Below, piece after piece: positions 1-8,808 of a DNA stretch of 41,844 bases. The DNA lies in NCBI GenBank assembly GCA_019236735.1, contig JAFAIM010000069.1:1-41844 (forward strand). Direction: 5' to 3'. Under the pieces are notes generated by a model. The model did not search any database. It worked only from the letters and a program-made list of their open reading frames with translations, and was not told the DNA's origin. The first letter of the stretch is position 1; the number at the start of each line of letters is the position of its first letter. The position numbers and the translations under genes are program-made. Origin of the DNA: Burkholderiaceae bacterium. Its GTDB lineage: Bacteria > Pseudomonadota > Gammaproteobacteria > Burkholderiales > Burkholderiaceae_F.

Positions 1-94
1 TGGCGGAGACGGACGGATTCGAACCGTCGATGCGAGTTTTTGCCCACATGCTCCCTTAGCAGGGGAGTGCCTTCGACCACTCGGCCACGTCTCC
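1..94 (-). tRNA. tRNA-Ser (anticodon GCU)
   Basis: On the minus strand the sequence begins GGAGACG and ends CGTCTCC-G-CCA, so a 7-bp acceptor stem, a discriminator G and an encoded CCA are all visible. The anticodon stem CTCCC/GGGAG encloses the loop CTGCTAA, giving anticodon GCT, which reads AGC/AGU serine codons. The TPsiC arm carries GGTTCGAATCC. The long variable arm between the anticodon stem and the T arm is the class II form expected of tRNA-Ser. It lies 61 bases downstream of lysC in the same orientation and could be co-transcribed or have its own promoter. Confidence 0.96.
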
Positions 95-100
95 GCGCTT

Positions 101-124
101 CGCCGGCCGCGATCTTGGCCGGCG
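101..124. other. GC-rich hairpin between lysC and tRNA-Ser
   Basis: Perfect 8-bp inverted repeat (cgccggcc / ggccggcg) around an 8-base loop, lying after the lysC stop and before the tRNA. No T-run follows on either strand, so it is not a canonical intrinsic terminator. It could stabilise the lysC 3' end or mark a processing site for the tRNA precursor. That role is inference. Confidence 0.35.
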
Positions 125-155
125 CGCAGCAGTGTAGACAGCGATGCGCTACATC

Positions 156-1412
156 TCAAGCGGCGCCCTGCTCCAGCCCGAACGCCTTGTGCAGCGCGCG
201 TACCGCCAGTTCCATGTATTTGTCCTCGACCACGACCGAGATCTTGATCTCGCTGGTCGAGATCATCTGGATGTTAATTCCCTCCTCCGACAGCGTTCGG
301 AACGTCAGGCTGGCGATCCCCACGTGCGATCGCATCCCGATCCCCACCACCGAGACTTTGCAGATCTTCGGGTCGCCCACCAGGGCCTGCGCTGCGACGT
401 GGTTCTTGACCTTGCTGCCTAGCACGTCCATCGCCTTGGCGTATTCGTTGCGGTGGACCGTGAACGAGAAATCGGTCGTGCCGTCGACGCTTGTGTTCTG
501 GATGATCATGTCGACGTCGATGTTGGCCTCGGCGATCGGGCCGAGGATCTGGTAGGCGATGCCGGGGCGGTCCGGCACGCGAGTCAGCGTGATCTTGGCC
601 TCGTCGCGTGAGAACGCGATCCCGGAAATGACGGCCTGTTCCATGTTGGTGTCTTCCTCGTACGTGATCAGCGTGCCAGAGGCAGCCTCGACCGCGAGCG
701 GCTGGTCGGCCTCGCTCATGCTCGACAGAACGCGCAGCCGTACCCGGTACTTTCCCGCGAACTCGACAGAACGGATCTGCAGCACCTTCGAGCCCAGGCT
801 GGAGAGCTCGAGCATCTCCTCGAACGTGACCGATTTCAGGCGCCGCGCCTCGGGGACGATTCGCGGGTCGGTCGTGTAAACGCCGTCCACATCGGTGTAA
901 ATCAAGCATTCCTCGGCACGCAATGCCGCCGCCAGCGCTACTGCGGAGGTATCGGAGCCGCCGCGGCCGAGCGTCGTGATGTTCCCGAGCTCGTCCTGAC
1001 CCTGGAAGCCTGCGACGAGAACGATCGTTCCCGCTTCCAGATCCGCGCGGATGCGCCTTTCTTCGATCTCGATGATGCGCGCCTTGTTGAACGCGCTGTC
1101 GGTGAGCACACGGACCTGGTGACCGGTGTAGCTCTTGGCCTGAAGACCGAGCTGCTTCAGCGCCATCGCCAGCAGCCCGATCGTCACTTGCTCGCCCGTG
1201 GAGGCGACGACGTCCAGTTCGCGCGGATCGGGCACCGGCTGGATGTCCTTTGCCAGCGCGATCAGCCGATTGGTCTCACCGCTCATCGCCGACGGCACGA
1301 TCACCATCCTATGGCCGGCTCGGCGCCACTTCGCGATGCGCTGCGCGACGTTCTTGATGCGCTCGACCGAACCGACCGACGTGCCGCCGTACTTTTGGAC
1401 AATCAAGGACAT
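156..1412 (-). CDS. lysC: Aspartate kinase (aspartokinase, ACT-domain regulated)
   Basis: Phosphorylates L-aspartate to 4-aspartyl phosphate, the first step towards lysine/diaminopimelate, threonine and methionine. The 418-residue product has the amino acid kinase signature KYGGTSVGS at residues 7-15 and GRGGSDTSAV at 149-158. Two ACT domains follow, roughly 263-335 and 342-412, which in this family bind the feedback inhibitors lysine and threonine. The start chosen is the ATG giving MSLIVQKYGG. The frame is open for 56 further codons upstream, but these overlap tilS and look non-coding. There is no homoserine dehydrogenase fusion, so this is the monofunctional alpha/beta type. An internal start at Met257 with a good ribosome-binding site may give a separate regulatory subunit (separate entry). 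The lysine pathway also has dapA in this window, but far away. Confidence 0.97.
   Translation of the reverse strand: MSLIVQKYGGTSVGSVERIKNVAQRIAKWRRAGHRMVIVPSAMSGETNRLIALAKDIQPVPDPRELDVVASTGEQVTIGLLAMALKQLGLQAKSYTGHQVRVLTDSAFNKARIIEIEERRIRADLEAGTIVLVAGFQGQDELGNITTLGRGGSDTSAVALAAALRAEECLIYTDVDGVYTTDPRIVPEARRLKSVTFEEMLELSSLGSKVLQIRSVEFAGKYRVRLRVLSSMSEADQPLAVEAASGTLITYEEDTNMEQAVISGIAFSRDEAKITLTRVPDRPGIAYQILGPIAEANIDVDMIIQNTSVDGTTDFSFTVHRNEYAKAMDVLGSKVKNHVAAQALVGDPKICKVSVVGIGMRSHVGIASLTFRTLSEEGINIQMISTSEIKISVVVEDKYMELAVRALHKAFGLEQGAA
642..659 (-). other. Internal translation start of lysC (putative beta subunit, 162 aa)
   Basis: Inside lysC, in frame, Met257 (ATG at 644-642) is preceded by GAGGAAGA about seven bases upstream, a good Shine-Dalgarno match. 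The predicted product starts MEQAVISGIAF and consists only of the two ACT domains (complement 156-644). Alpha2beta2 aspartokinases of Bacillus subtilis (AKII) and Corynebacterium glutamicum make their small subunit this way, at the equivalent position just before the first ACT domain. The signal is seen; use of the start is inferred. Confidence 0.45.
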
Positions 1413-1461
1413 GGGACGACTACCACCAGGAGGAACTTCGCAGCACCGCGCTTTTGCGGCA

Positions 1462-1467
1462 ATTATA
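1462..1467 (-). promoter_or_regulatory. Possible lysC promoter, -10 hexamer
   Basis: A perfect TATAAT on the minus strand overlaps the tilS stop codon and lies about 50 bases upstream of the lysC start, giving a short leader if used. I find no good -35 hexamer at 16-18 bases, so this rests on the -10 alone. lysC may otherwise be read through from tilS. Confidence 0.35.
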
Positions 1468-2923
1468 AGGAGAGCGGAGCGGCTCCCACCCAGTCGATCC
1501 TGACGCGTTCGCCTTCGTTGACCAGCAGACGCACGTCCGGCCCGACACCGGCCACATAGATCAGCCTGCCGTCGCGCCAAAGCAGCGGTAGCGACGGCCT
1601 GCGGTATTCCGGGATCCGAGCTTCCTGGAAGATCTGCTTCAGGCGCTTGGATGGGCGCGTGGGGTGCGGCTTGAAGCGTTCTCCCCCGGTGCGCGATCGC
1701 AGCTGCAACGGCTCCGCGCCGAGCCAGCCCGAATCGAAGCCTTCGCCATCAGTGGGAGTGAACACGAGTGTGCCTCCCCACCCCGGAACCGCAAGCTGCT
1801 CCTCGCCGTGCCACTGGACCGATTGCTGCGCGGGAGCGTTGGGCCTCGGCGCGTTCAAGCACAGCAGGCCGCGGTGCCGGCGCAATTCGCGATCCCCCAA
1901 ACGCACGAGTAAGCGCGCGTCGGCACCCGCATGCAATGCCTGCTGCAGCGCTTCGCGCAAACGCGCTCGCGGCGGCGACGGCAAGCCCGCCTGCGCCAGC
2001 CACTCGCGCACGACCAGCACGCGGCGCGCTTGCGGCAGAGCCGCCAGCCGATCGATCCGTAGCATCGAGGCGGGAGCGTCTCGCGCACAGACCTGCAGAT
2101 CCTCGCGCGCCACCGAGCGCAGTACCTCGGCAGCCTCAGCGAGCAGCTCGATCGAGCGCGCAGCGGCGGTGCGGAAGCCCGTCCGCAGCCGCGCGAGCTC
2201 CGGAACGACGCGCAGGCGCACGGCGTTGCGCTCGAGCCGCTGGTCGGAGTTGGAGGGATCGTCCACGAACGCCAGTTCCTTGCGCGCGACATACTCCTCA
2301 ATGCGTTCGCGCGGAACTTCCAACAGTGGGCGCAACAACGCGATACCGGCGCCGGCACCGTCGAACTCGCGCTGTCGGGCCATGCCAGACAGGCCTTCCG
2401 GCCCGGCGCCGCGGATCCACTGCAGCAGGAACGTCTCCAGGCGATCGTCCAGGTGATGCGCGGTGAGCACGATTTGCGCGCCCAGTTCGCGCGCAACCTC
2501 CTCCAGCACCCGATAGCGCGCCTCGCGTGCCGCAGCCTCGACTCCGGTGCCGCGCCGTTCGACACGAACGCGCCGCACCGTGAGCGGGACATCCATTTGC
2601 GCGCACAGCCGTTCGCAGTGCTGCACCCACGAATCGGCTTCCCGCTGCAGACCGTGGTGCACATGCACCGCGTGCGGGCGCGAAAAGCCCGACGCGCGGG
2701 CTTCGCGCAGTTGCCGCACGATCGACAGCAGCGCAGTGGAGTCGCGCCCACCGCTGTACGCCACCAGCAGGGGCGGTTCGCTGCGCGTGCGGCCGCGCGC
2801 ACGCGTCGCGGGTGTCTCGGGCGCAGCGCCGAACCGTACTTCGTCGACCGCCAATTGGACGGCGGTCAGCAGCGCGCGCTCGAGCGGATCAGCCGTCTGC
2901 CGGCGCTTCCCGGAACTTGCCAT
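1463..2923 (-). CDS. tilS: tRNA(Ile)-lysidine synthase
   Basis: Converts C34 of tRNA-Ile(CAU) to lysidine with ATP and lysine, so the tRNA reads AUA instead of AUG; essential in most bacteria. The 486-residue product has the PP-loop SGGRDS at 57-62 and a second conserved block HHLDDRLET at 156-164. The usual sequence there has DDQ, so an Arg replaces Gln at 161. The C-terminal TilS domain is recognisable from [14 protein letters not shown] and the following Arg-rich block. The start overlaps the accA 3' end by 35 bases, suggesting translational coupling. The long, low-complexity stretch before the PP-loop (residues 33-50) leaves the exact start uncertain. Confidence 0.95.
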   Translation of the reverse strand: MASSGKRRQTADPLERALLTAVQLAVDEVRFGAAPETPATRARGRTRSEPPLLVAYSGGRDSTALLSIVRQLREARASGFSRPHAVHVHHGLQREADSWVQHCERLCAQMDVPLTVRRVRVERRGTGVEAAAREARYRVLEEVARELGAQIVLTAHHLDDRLETFLLQWIRGAGPEGLSGMARQREFDGAGAGIALLRPLLEVPRERIEEYVARKELAFVDDPSNSDQRLERNAVRLRVVPELARLRTGFRTAAARSIELLAEAAEVLRSVAREDLQVCARDAPASMLRIDRLAALPQARRVLVVREWLAQAGLPSPPRARLREALQQALHAGADARLLVRLGDRELRRHRGLLCLNAPRPNAPAQQSVQWHGEEQLAVPGWGGTLVFTPTDGEGFDSGWLGAEPLQLRSRTGGERFKPHPTRPSKRLKQIFQEARIPEYRRPSLPLLWRDGRLIYVAGVGPDVRLLVNEGERVRIDWVGAAPLSL

Positions 2924-3860
2924 AGCCCATCAGCCGGGCGTGGCGTGCGGCAAGCAGGTCCTTGACCTTGACGCCCTGGAACTGTCGCAGGCTGTCGGCG
3001 AGCGTGCGCTTCAGAAGCACGCACATCTGTTTCGGATCCCGGTGCGCGCCGCCGACCGGCTCGGAGACGATACGGTCGATCAGGCCAAGAGCCTTCAGGC
3101 GATGCGCGGTCAATCCGAGCGCCTCGGCCGCATCGGCGGCGCGCTCGGCGCTTTTCCACAGGATCGACGCGCACCCTTCGGGAGAAATGACCGAATACGT
3201 GGCGTACTGCAGCATCAGTACCGTATCGGCGACCCCGATCGCGAGCGCTCCGCCCGAGCCGCCTTCGCCGATCACAGTGGCGACGATCGGCACTTTCAGT
3301 TGCGCCATTTCCTGCAGGTTGCGGCCGATCGCCTCAGACTGGCCGCGCTCCTCGGCGTCGACGCCGGGGTAGGCCCCCGGTGTATCGATAAAGCTCAGTA
3401 TCGGCAAGCCGAATTTCTCGGCGAGCCGCATCAGCCGCAGCGCCTTGCGGTAGCCCTCGGGACGCGGCATGCCGAAATTGCGCAATGCGCGCTCCTTGGT
3501 ATCGCGCCCCTTCTGATGGCCGATCACCATCACCGCCTGCCCGTTGAAGCGAGCCATGCCGCCGACGATGGCCAGATCGTCCGAGAACACACGGTCGCCG
3601 TGCAGTTCGTGGAAATCGGTGAAGAGCTCGCCGACGTAGTCGAGCGTATATGGACGCTGCGGGTGCCGTGCCAGTTGCGACACCTGCCATGGCGTGAGCT
3701 TGGCGTAGATGTCTTTCAGCAGCGCCTGGCTCTTCGCCTGCAGGCGAGCGATTTCCTCCGAAATGTCGAGCGCGGAATCGTCTTGGACGAAGCGCAACTC
3801 CTCGATCTTGCCTTCCAGTTCCGCGATCGGCTGCTCGAAGTCCAAAAATGTCGTCTTCAT
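2889..3860 (-). CDS. accA: Acetyl-CoA carboxylase, carboxyltransferase subunit alpha
   Basis: Forms with AccD the carboxyltransferase that moves CO2 from biotinylated BCCP to acetyl-CoA, making malonyl-CoA for fatty acid synthesis. The 323-residue product, beginning [19 protein letters not shown], is full length for AccA. It carries the crotonase-fold carboxyltransferase core: the oxyanion-forming stretch [13 protein letters not shown] and the conserved [12 protein letters not shown]. The N-terminal helix pair (residues 1-50) is typical of the alpha subunit. It sits between the DNA glycosylase and tilS on one strand, in the accA-tilS-lysC order common in Burkholderiales. The start is well fixed by the family N-terminus. 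Confidence 0.97.
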   Translation of the reverse strand: MKTTFLDFEQPIAELEGKIEELRFVQDDSALDISEEIARLQAKSQALLKDIYAKLTPWQVSQLARHPQRPYTLDYVGELFTDFHELHGDRVFSDDLAIVGGMARFNGQAVMVIGHQKGRDTKERALRNFGMPRPEGYRKALRLMRLAEKFGLPILSFIDTPGAYPGVDAEERGQSEAIGRNLQEMAQLKVPIVATVIGEGGSGGALAIGVADTVLMLQYATYSVISPEGCASILWKSAERAADAAEALGLTAHRLKALGLIDRIVSEPVGGAHRDPKQMCVLLKRTLADSLRQFQGVKVKDLLAARHARLMGYGKFREAPADG

Positions 3861-3896
3861 CTCGAGTTTTGTGCGAGAAGCTGCGACTCAGGAAAC

Positions 3897-4565
3897 TCAA
3901 TACTCAATCGGCACCGGCTCCAGGCTACGCCACAGATACCACGTCGCCACGCTGCGATACGGAATCCAGCGCCTCGCCAACTCGACCACCTGCTGGCGCC
4001 CCTCCCCTTTCAGCAGCGCCGCCGGCGTGGTACCCGGCAAATAGTGGCGGCCGATCGCTTTCACCAGGCCCACGTCGTCCAGCGGCAGTACGTCCGGCCG
4101 CAGTAGATTAAAGATCAAAAACATCTCGGCTGTCCAGCGTCCGATTCCACGGATCTGCGTCAGGTGCGCCACTACGTCCTCGTCGGACAACTTCTGCAGC
4201 TCGCGCGGATCGAGCCGCCCATCGGCGAAATACGCAGCCAGGTCGCGCAGATACTCCACCTTGCGCTCGGACAGACCGCAGGCGCGCAGCGTGGTCGCGC
4301 GCCTGCGCTTGACCGAGGCGGGAGACATGTCCCCACACGCACCGTGCACGCGCTTCCAAACCGAATCGGCCGCCTTCACGGAGATCTGCTGCCCGACGAT
4401 CGAACGCGCCAGTGTGTGAAACGGGTCGCCACGATATTTCAGTGCCACGCGCGGATGGCTACGGATGATCGCCTGCATCACTGGATCGGCGGCGCCCAGC
4501 CGCCGCCGGGCCTGCGCCCAGAACGGCGGACGCTCTTGTGCTACCGCGTTCAACGGCGCCGCCAT
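3897..4565 (-). CDS. DNA-3-methyladenine glycosylase (AlkA/Mag type, HhH-GPD)
   Basis: Base-excision repair enzyme that removes alkylated purines such as 3-methyladenine. The 222-residue product shows the helix-hairpin-helix block [10 protein letters not shown] at about 139-148, followed after 15 residues by LPLDDVGL, whose second Asp (D164) is the expected catalytic residue of the HhH-GPD family. An early conserved block [12 protein letters not shown] (about 55-66) is also typical. It is shorter than E. coli AlkA and lacks its N-terminal domain and the Ada-type regulatory fusion, resembling the compact Mag1 type. It overlaps the end of cysS by 16 bases, so it is probably co-translated with it. 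No iron-sulfur cysteine loop is seen, which argues against MutY/Nth. Confidence 0.93.
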   Translation of the reverse strand: MAAPLNAVAQERPPFWAQARRRLGAADPVMQAIIRSHPRVALKYRGDPFHTLARSIVGQQISVKAADSVWKRVHGACGDMSPASVKRRRATTLRACGLSERKVEYLRDLAAYFADGRLDPRELQKLSDEDVVAHLTQIRGIGRWTAEMFLIFNLLRPDVLPLDDVGLVKAIGRHYLPGTTPAALLKGEGRQQVVELARRWIPYRSVATWYLWRSLEPVPIEY

Positions 4566-5953
4566 GTGGTGCCCGCAGGGCCGTCTTCGAGCACGACGCC
4601 CTGCTGCAGCAGGTCGGCGCGAATCCCGTCGGCCGCGGCGAAGTCCCCCGCCTTCTTGGCTGCCGCGCGCTGCGCGATCAGCTCCAGGATCCGCTCGGGA
4701 GCCGGATCTTGCCCGGACGCACCGTCCGCGCTCGCCGCGGCGCCGCGTCCTGCCTGCAAGTACGCGTCGGGGTCCTGTTGCAGCAGGCCGAGAACCCCTC
4801 CGAGTGCGCGCAACTGGCGGGCCAATGGGGGCGAGCGCGTGCGGTTGATCTCGCCGGCGAGATCGAACAGCGCCGCGCAGGCAAGCGGCGTATTGAAGTC
4901 ATCGTCCATCGCCGCCGCGAAGCGCTTCGCATGCGGCTCCTCCCAATCGACAGCGGCCGCCGTGGAATCGAAGCCGATGCCACGCAGCGCCGTGTACAGC
5001 CGCGCCAGCGCTGCACCCGCCTCGGCGATCATGTCCTCGGTGAATGCGATCTGGCTGCGGTAATGCGGTCGCAGCAGGAAAAAGCGGATTTCCTCTGCAC
5101 GATACCGGCTCAGCGCATCCCGGATCGTCAGGAAGTTGCCGAGCGACTTCGACATCTTCTGATCGCCTGAGCGCAGCGCGCCGCAATGCATCCATATTCG
5201 CGCGAACGGCACGCCGAGCCCGCCCTCGCTCTGTGCGATCTCGTTCTCGTGGTGCGGAAAGATCAGGTCGGGCCCGCCACCGTGGATGTCGAAGGTATGG
5301 CCGAGAGTCTCGGTCGCCATCGCAGAGCACTCGATGTGCCAGCCTGGACGTCCCGCGCCCCAGCGCGAGGACCATTGCGGGTCGCCCGGTTTGGGGCGCT
5401 TCCACAGAGCAAAATCGAGCGGATCGTGCTTGCCCAAACCGATCACGACCCGTTCACCGGCACGCAGCTCATCGAGCGACTTGCCCGAAAGCTTGCCGTA
5501 GCCGGGAAAACTGCGCACCGCGAAATTCACGTCGGCCTCGGCGTTCTCCTGGTATGCCAGGCCCTTTTGCTGCAGCAGCTCGATCAGGTGCAGCATTTGC
5601 GGTACGTATTGGGTCGCGCGCGGCTCGACGTCGGGTGGCTGTATGCCCAATGCGGCGAAATCCTCGTGCATCGCGTCGATGTACTTGGCGGTCAGCGCCG
5701 CGATCTCCTCGCCGCGTTCCTGCGCGCGGCGGATGATCTTGTCGTCGATGTCCGTGATGTTGCGCGCGTAGGTCACTCGCAGGCCGCGCGCGCGCAGCCA
5801 GCGCTGCACCACGTCGAACGCAATGAACAGCCGGGCATGCCCGAGATGGCACAGGTCGTACGTCGTCATGCCGCAGACGTACATCCGCACATGGCCGGGC
5901 TCGATCGGCTCCAGCCGTTCGAGCTTTCTACCCAGCGTGTTGTAGATTTGCAC
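4550..5953 (-). CDS. cysS: Cysteinyl-tRNA synthetase
   Basis: Class I aminoacyl-tRNA synthetase charging tRNA-Cys. The 467-residue product has the HIGH-type motif HLGH at 36-39 and KMSKS at 267-271. The catalytic zinc ligands expected of CysRS are present at C27, C210, H235 and E239. Length matches the family. The start is a GTG giving [12 protein letters not shown], matched to the family N-terminus; no strong ribosome-binding site precedes it. It is transcribed divergently from the TPR gene at 6090 and probably heads the run cysS-glycosylase-accA-tilS-lysC. Confidence 0.97.
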   Translation of the reverse strand: MQIYNTLGRKLERLEPIEPGHVRMYVCGMTTYDLCHLGHARLFIAFDVVQRWLRARGLRVTYARNITDIDDKIIRRAQERGEEIAALTAKYIDAMHEDFAALGIQPPDVEPRATQYVPQMLHLIELLQQKGLAYQENAEADVNFAVRSFPGYGKLSGKSLDELRAGERVVIGLGKHDPLDFALWKRPKPGDPQWSSRWGAGRPGWHIECSAMATETLGHTFDIHGGGPDLIFPHHENEIAQSEGGLGVPFARIWMHCGALRSGDQKMSKSLGNFLTIRDALSRYRAEEIRFFLLRPHYRSQIAFTEDMIAEAGAALARLYTALRGIGFDSTAAAVDWEEPHAKRFAAAMDDDFNTPLACAALFDLAGEINRTRSPPLARQLRALGGVLGLLQQDPDAYLQAGRGAAASADGASGQDPAPERILELIAQRAAAKKAGDFAAADGIRADLLQQGVVLEDGPAGTTWRRR

Positions 5954-6042
5954 GAAAGCGCGCGATGGGACCCGATGGAACCATCTGACCGTCGGTCACC
6001 CGGCGTTCGCCCCGCCGGAACCCCGCGGCGGCGCGCCCGCCG

Positions 6043-6065
6043 GCGTTGTTAGCCTGCGTTGTTAG
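6043..6065. repeat. Short direct repeat in the cysS/TPR divergent promoter region
   Basis: The ten bases gcgttgttag occur at 6043-6052 and again at 6056-6065, a 13-base period, in the 136-base region between two divergent start codons (5954-6089). The second copy runs into TAGAAT (6063-6068), a possible -10 for the TPR gene. On the other strand TATACT (6082-6077) could be a -10 for cysS. Neither has a clear -35. A regulator-binding role is conjecture. Confidence 0.35.
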
Positions 6066-6089
6066 AATGCGCCGGCAGTATATCAGCGC

Positions 6090-6716
6090 ATGTCGCCGAA
6101 CCCCGCCGACCGCGAGCCCCCAGCAGCCCGTCCGATGCTCCGCGCACGTTGCACCGTTGCCATCGCTGCCATCGTACTTGCCGCCGCGCTGGCCGCTACC
6201 GCCACGGCTCAGCAGCCGGCCCAATGGTCACCCTGGTCGTCCGACCTCGTTCCCGCTCCGCGCTCGGAAGCGGCGGAGATCGCCGACCTGGTGCGCGCCG
6301 GCAAGAGCGAAGAAGCACTGCATCGCGCAGACAGCTTCCTGGCCGACAACTCGCGCGACCTTCAAGTGCGGTTTCTGCGAGCCGTCGCACTGAACGACCT
6401 GGGGCGCCGGGATGAGGCGGCCGATGCGTTGACGGGCCTGACTCAGGATTTTCCGGAATTGCCCGAGCCGTATAACAACCTGGCGGTGCTGGCGGCCGCG
6501 AAGGGAGAGTTGGAGCAGGCTGAGCGTCTTTTGCGCCAAGCGATCGCCGCGCAGCCGAACTACGTTACCGCGCAGGAAAATCTGGGCGATTTGTACGTCG
6601 CAATGGCATCCGCCGCCTACGAGCGGGCCGCCCAACTCGATCCGGCCGACGGCAGCCTGAAGTCCAAGCTGACGCTGGCGCGGGACTTGCACACCAAACT
6701 GAAGGCGACGCCATGA
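6090..6716 (+). CDS. Exported tetratricopeptide-repeat protein
   Basis: A 208-residue protein of unknown function. A hydrophobic signal-like segment lies at about residues 16-41 (MLRARCTVAIAAIVLAA), ending in ATATAQQ, which suggests export to the periplasm; no lipobox Cys follows. The rest is helical TPR-type sequence, with recognisable repeat cores such as FPELPEPYNNLAVLAAAKG and NYVTAQENLGDLYVAMA, about three to four repeats. An alternative start at 6135 (MLRARC) would put the signal peptide at the very N-terminus and is plausible. The stop overlaps the next ATG by four bases (ATGA), so it is coupled to the exported cyclophilin. A TPR gene in this position beside cyclophilins and lpxH is common in Burkholderiales. 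It probably mediates protein contacts in the envelope; that is inference. Confidence 0.88.
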   Translation: MSPNPADREPPAARPMLRARCTVAIAAIVLAAALAATATAQQPAQWSPWSSDLVPAPRSEAAEIADLVRAGKSEEALHRADSFLADNSRDLQVRFLRAVALNDLGRRDEAADALTGLTQDFPELPEPYNNLAVLAAAKGELEQAERLLRQAIAAQPNYVTAQENLGDLYVAMASAAYERAAQLDPADGSLKSKLTLARDLHTKLKATP

Positions 6717-7363
6717 ATGCACGCAAGCTCATCGACCGCGCCGCCCGGGCGCTTCGCGAATGCCGCTGCCTGCCGGCCGCGGCCGCAGTCGTTGCCGCCG
6801 TCTCCCTGGTTGCCCTGGCAGGGAAAGGGACCCAGGCACTGGCCGCTGACCCGGCCGCGACCGCAGCGGCAACGCGCGTTGCGTTCGATACCAGCGAGGG
6901 CCGCATCGTCGTGGAGCTGCGCGCCGACAAGGCTCCGAAGACGGCCGCCAACTTCCTGCAGTACGTGAACGAAGGCTTTTACGACGGCACGATCTTTCAC
7001 CGCGTGATCGACGGCTTCATGATCCAGGGCGGTGGCTTCACCCCTGGGCTGTCGCAGAAACCCACCCGGCCTCCCATCGCCAGCGAAAGCACCAACGGCC
7101 TGAAGAACGTGCGCGGAGCGATCGCGATGGCCCGTACGTCGGATCCGAATTCGGCCACCTCGCAGTTCTTCATCAACGTCGTTGACAATAACAAGCTGGA
7201 CTACCCGAGCTTCGACGGCACCGGCTACACAGTGTTCGGAAACGTGGTCCAGGGAATGGATGTCGTCGACAAAATCCGCGTCGTGCCGGTTGGGCAGCGC
7301 GGCCCGTACGGAGACGTTCCGGTGACGGCGGTCGTCATCAAGACCGCACACATCGTCAAGTAG
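6713..7363 (+). CDS. Peptidyl-prolyl cis-trans isomerase, exported cyclophilin
   Basis: Catalyses cis-trans isomerisation of prolyl bonds during protein folding. Of its 216 residues, about 46-216 form a cyclophilin domain, including the active-site stretch [15 protein letters not shown] and [10 protein letters not shown]. Residues about 20-44 are hydrophobic and end in ALA before ADPAA, a plausible signal peptidase I site, so this copy should act in the periplasm, unlike the next gene. It begins inside the stop of the TPR gene (ATGA) and ends 11 bases before ppiB. The two cyclophilins are clearly related and probably arose by tandem duplication, with a signal sequence distinguishing them. Confidence 0.95.
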   Translation: MNARKLIDRAARALRECRCLPAAAAVVAAVSLVALAGKGTQALAADPAATAAATRVAFDTSEGRIVVELRADKAPKTAANFLQYVNEGFYDGTIFHRVIDGFMIQGGGFTPGLSQKPTRPPIASESTNGLKNVRGAIAMARTSDPNSATSQFFINVVDNNKLDYPSFDGTGYTVFGNVVQGMDVVDKIRVVPVGQRGPYGDVPVTAVVIKTAHIVK

Positions 7364-7374
7364 AGGGGGCAACC

Positions 7375-7878
7375 ATGTCGACCGTACGCCTGGCCACCAC
7401 GATGGGTCCGATTACGCTGGAACTGGACAGCGAGCACGCTCCGCGCACCGTCGAGAACTTCTTGAGCTACGTGCGTAGCGGCCACTACAACAACACGCTG
7501 TTCCACCGCGTCATCAACGGCTTCATGATCCAGGGCGGCGGCTTTGAGCCGGGAATGCGACAGAAGCCCACCGCCAAGCCGATTCCCAACGAGGCCTCGA
7601 ACGGACTGAAAAACGACCGATACACGATAGCGATGGCACGTACGTCCGACCCGCATTCCGCCACCGCGCAATTCTTCATCAACGTCAACGACAACAAGTT
7701 CCTGAACTTCACCGCCGCCAATCCGGACAACTGGGGATATTGCGTGTTCGGCCGCGTGACCGAGGGAACCGATGTGGTCGATAAAATCAAGGCAGTGGTC
7801 ACGATCCGCTACGGCGTCCACAAAGACGTTCCCGATCCGGAAGTCCTGATCGAAACGGCCGAGGTCGTGTCGGAGTGA
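7375..7878 (+). CDS. ppiB: Peptidyl-prolyl cis-trans isomerase B (cytoplasmic cyclophilin)
   Basis: A 167-residue cyclophilin without a signal peptide, so cytoplasmic. The catalytic stretch [15 protein letters not shown] and the binding-pocket block [10 protein letters not shown] are intact, and the length matches E. coli PpiB (about 164). An AGAGGGGGCAACC ribosome-binding region precedes the ATG. It lies 11 bases after the exported paralogue and 20 bases before lpxH, so it is part of the same plus-strand operon. Confidence 0.96.
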   Translation: MSTVRLATTMGPITLELDSEHAPRTVENFLSYVRSGHYNNTLFHRVINGFMIQGGGFEPGMRQKPTAKPIPNEASNGLKNDRYTIAMARTSDPHSATAQFFINVNDNKFLNFTAANPDNWGYCVFGRVTEGTDVVDKIKAVVTIRYGVHKDVPDPEVLIETAEVVSE

Positions 7879-7898
7879 TCCGCGCGCGGTAGCGGGCA

Positions 7899-8669
7899 GT
7901 GGCCGGATCCGCGCTCGCGTCGGTTGCACTTCACGAACCGGTTTTCATCTCGGATCTGCACCTGGCGCAGATCCGGCCGCGCACGGCAGAGCGCTTCCTG
8001 CAGCTCGCCGCCGAGCTTCGCTCCGGGCGGCGGGAGCTCGTGATTCTCGGCGATTTGTTCGAGTACTGGGCCGGCGACGAGGAAACTTCCGAAGGCATCG
8101 GCGCAATCGTGTGCGGCGCGCTGCGCTCGCTTGCGGCGAGCGGGGTGCCTGTGTACTTCATGCGCGGCAACCGCGATTTGCTGCTGTCGGACGGTTTCGC
8201 GCAGGCATCCGGCGCGGTGTTGCTGGCCGACCCGTGCTACACCGAGCTGGCCGGGGTAGCGACCGTGCTCGCACACGGCGACGCCTATTGCACGCTTGAT
8301 ACTACGTACCAGGCGTTTCGCCGCCGCGCGCGCGATCCGCGTTGGCAGCGCGCGTTCCTCGCCTTCCCCCTCTTCCTGCGGCGCGCGATGATCGGGCAGG
8401 TACGGCGCGCAAGCGAGGCCGGCAAGCAGTCGATGCAGCCGTACATCATGGACGTCACCGCTGAGGCCATCGTGCAGGCATTGCGCTCGGCGGGCGCGCA
8501 ACGGATGATCCACGGCCATACCCATCGGCCTGCGCGGCACCAATTGCATGTGGACGGTCGTGACGCCGAACGCTGGGTCTTGCCGGATTGGGATTTCGAC
8601 GCCAGCCCGTCGCGCGGCGGTACCCTGCAGCTCATCGGTGGGAAGCTCTCGACCGTCGATCTGGCTTAG
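7899..8669 (+). CDS. lpxH: UDP-2,3-diacylglucosamine diphosphatase
   Basis: Cleaves UDP-2,3-diacylglucosamine to lipid X and UMP, the fourth step of lipid A synthesis at the inner membrane. The 256-residue calcineurin-like metallophosphatase shows the ordered metal ligands: SDLHLA (D19, H21), GDLFEYW (D52), RGNRD (N91) and IHGHTHRP near the C-terminus. The insertion between the last two blocks (FRRRARDPRWQRAFL and onward) is the LpxH lid region. The start is a GTG; no ATG occurs in frame before the first catalytic motif. Its 20-base gap to ppiB places it last in the operon. Presence of LpxH rather than LpxI confirms a Gram-negative of beta/gamma type. Confidence 0.95.
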   Translation: MAGSALASVALHEPVFISDLHLAQIRPRTAERFLQLAAELRSGRRELVILGDLFEYWAGDEETSEGIGAIVCGALRSLAASGVPVYFMRGNRDLLLSDGFAQASGAVLLADPCYTELAGVATVLAHGDAYCTLDTTYQAFRRRARDPRWQRAFLAFPLFLRRAMIGQVRRASEAGKQSMQPYIMDVTAEAIVQALRSAGAQRMIHGHTHRPARHQLHVDGRDAERWVLPDWDFDASPSRGGTLQLIGGKLSTVDLA

Positions 8670-8808
8670 TCCGACATAGCGCGTTTGCGCATAGCGGCGG
8701 GCAGAACAGCCCCGGTTCGCTGAATTTTCGACACTTGTCCCTCCAATTGCGACAGCGAGCGCGCTGCCAGGAGGGTAAGCTGCCACCCCGAGCAGGGGGT
8801 GCTCCGTC

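Noticed and set aside
1413-1580. N-terminal extension of LysC by 56 residues
   Set aside because: It overlaps tilS and the family starts at MSLIVQKYGG.
6063-6068. Complete sigma-70 promoter for the TPR gene
   Set aside because: TAGAAT is a fair -10, but TTGTTA upstream is only 11 bases away, too close for a -35.
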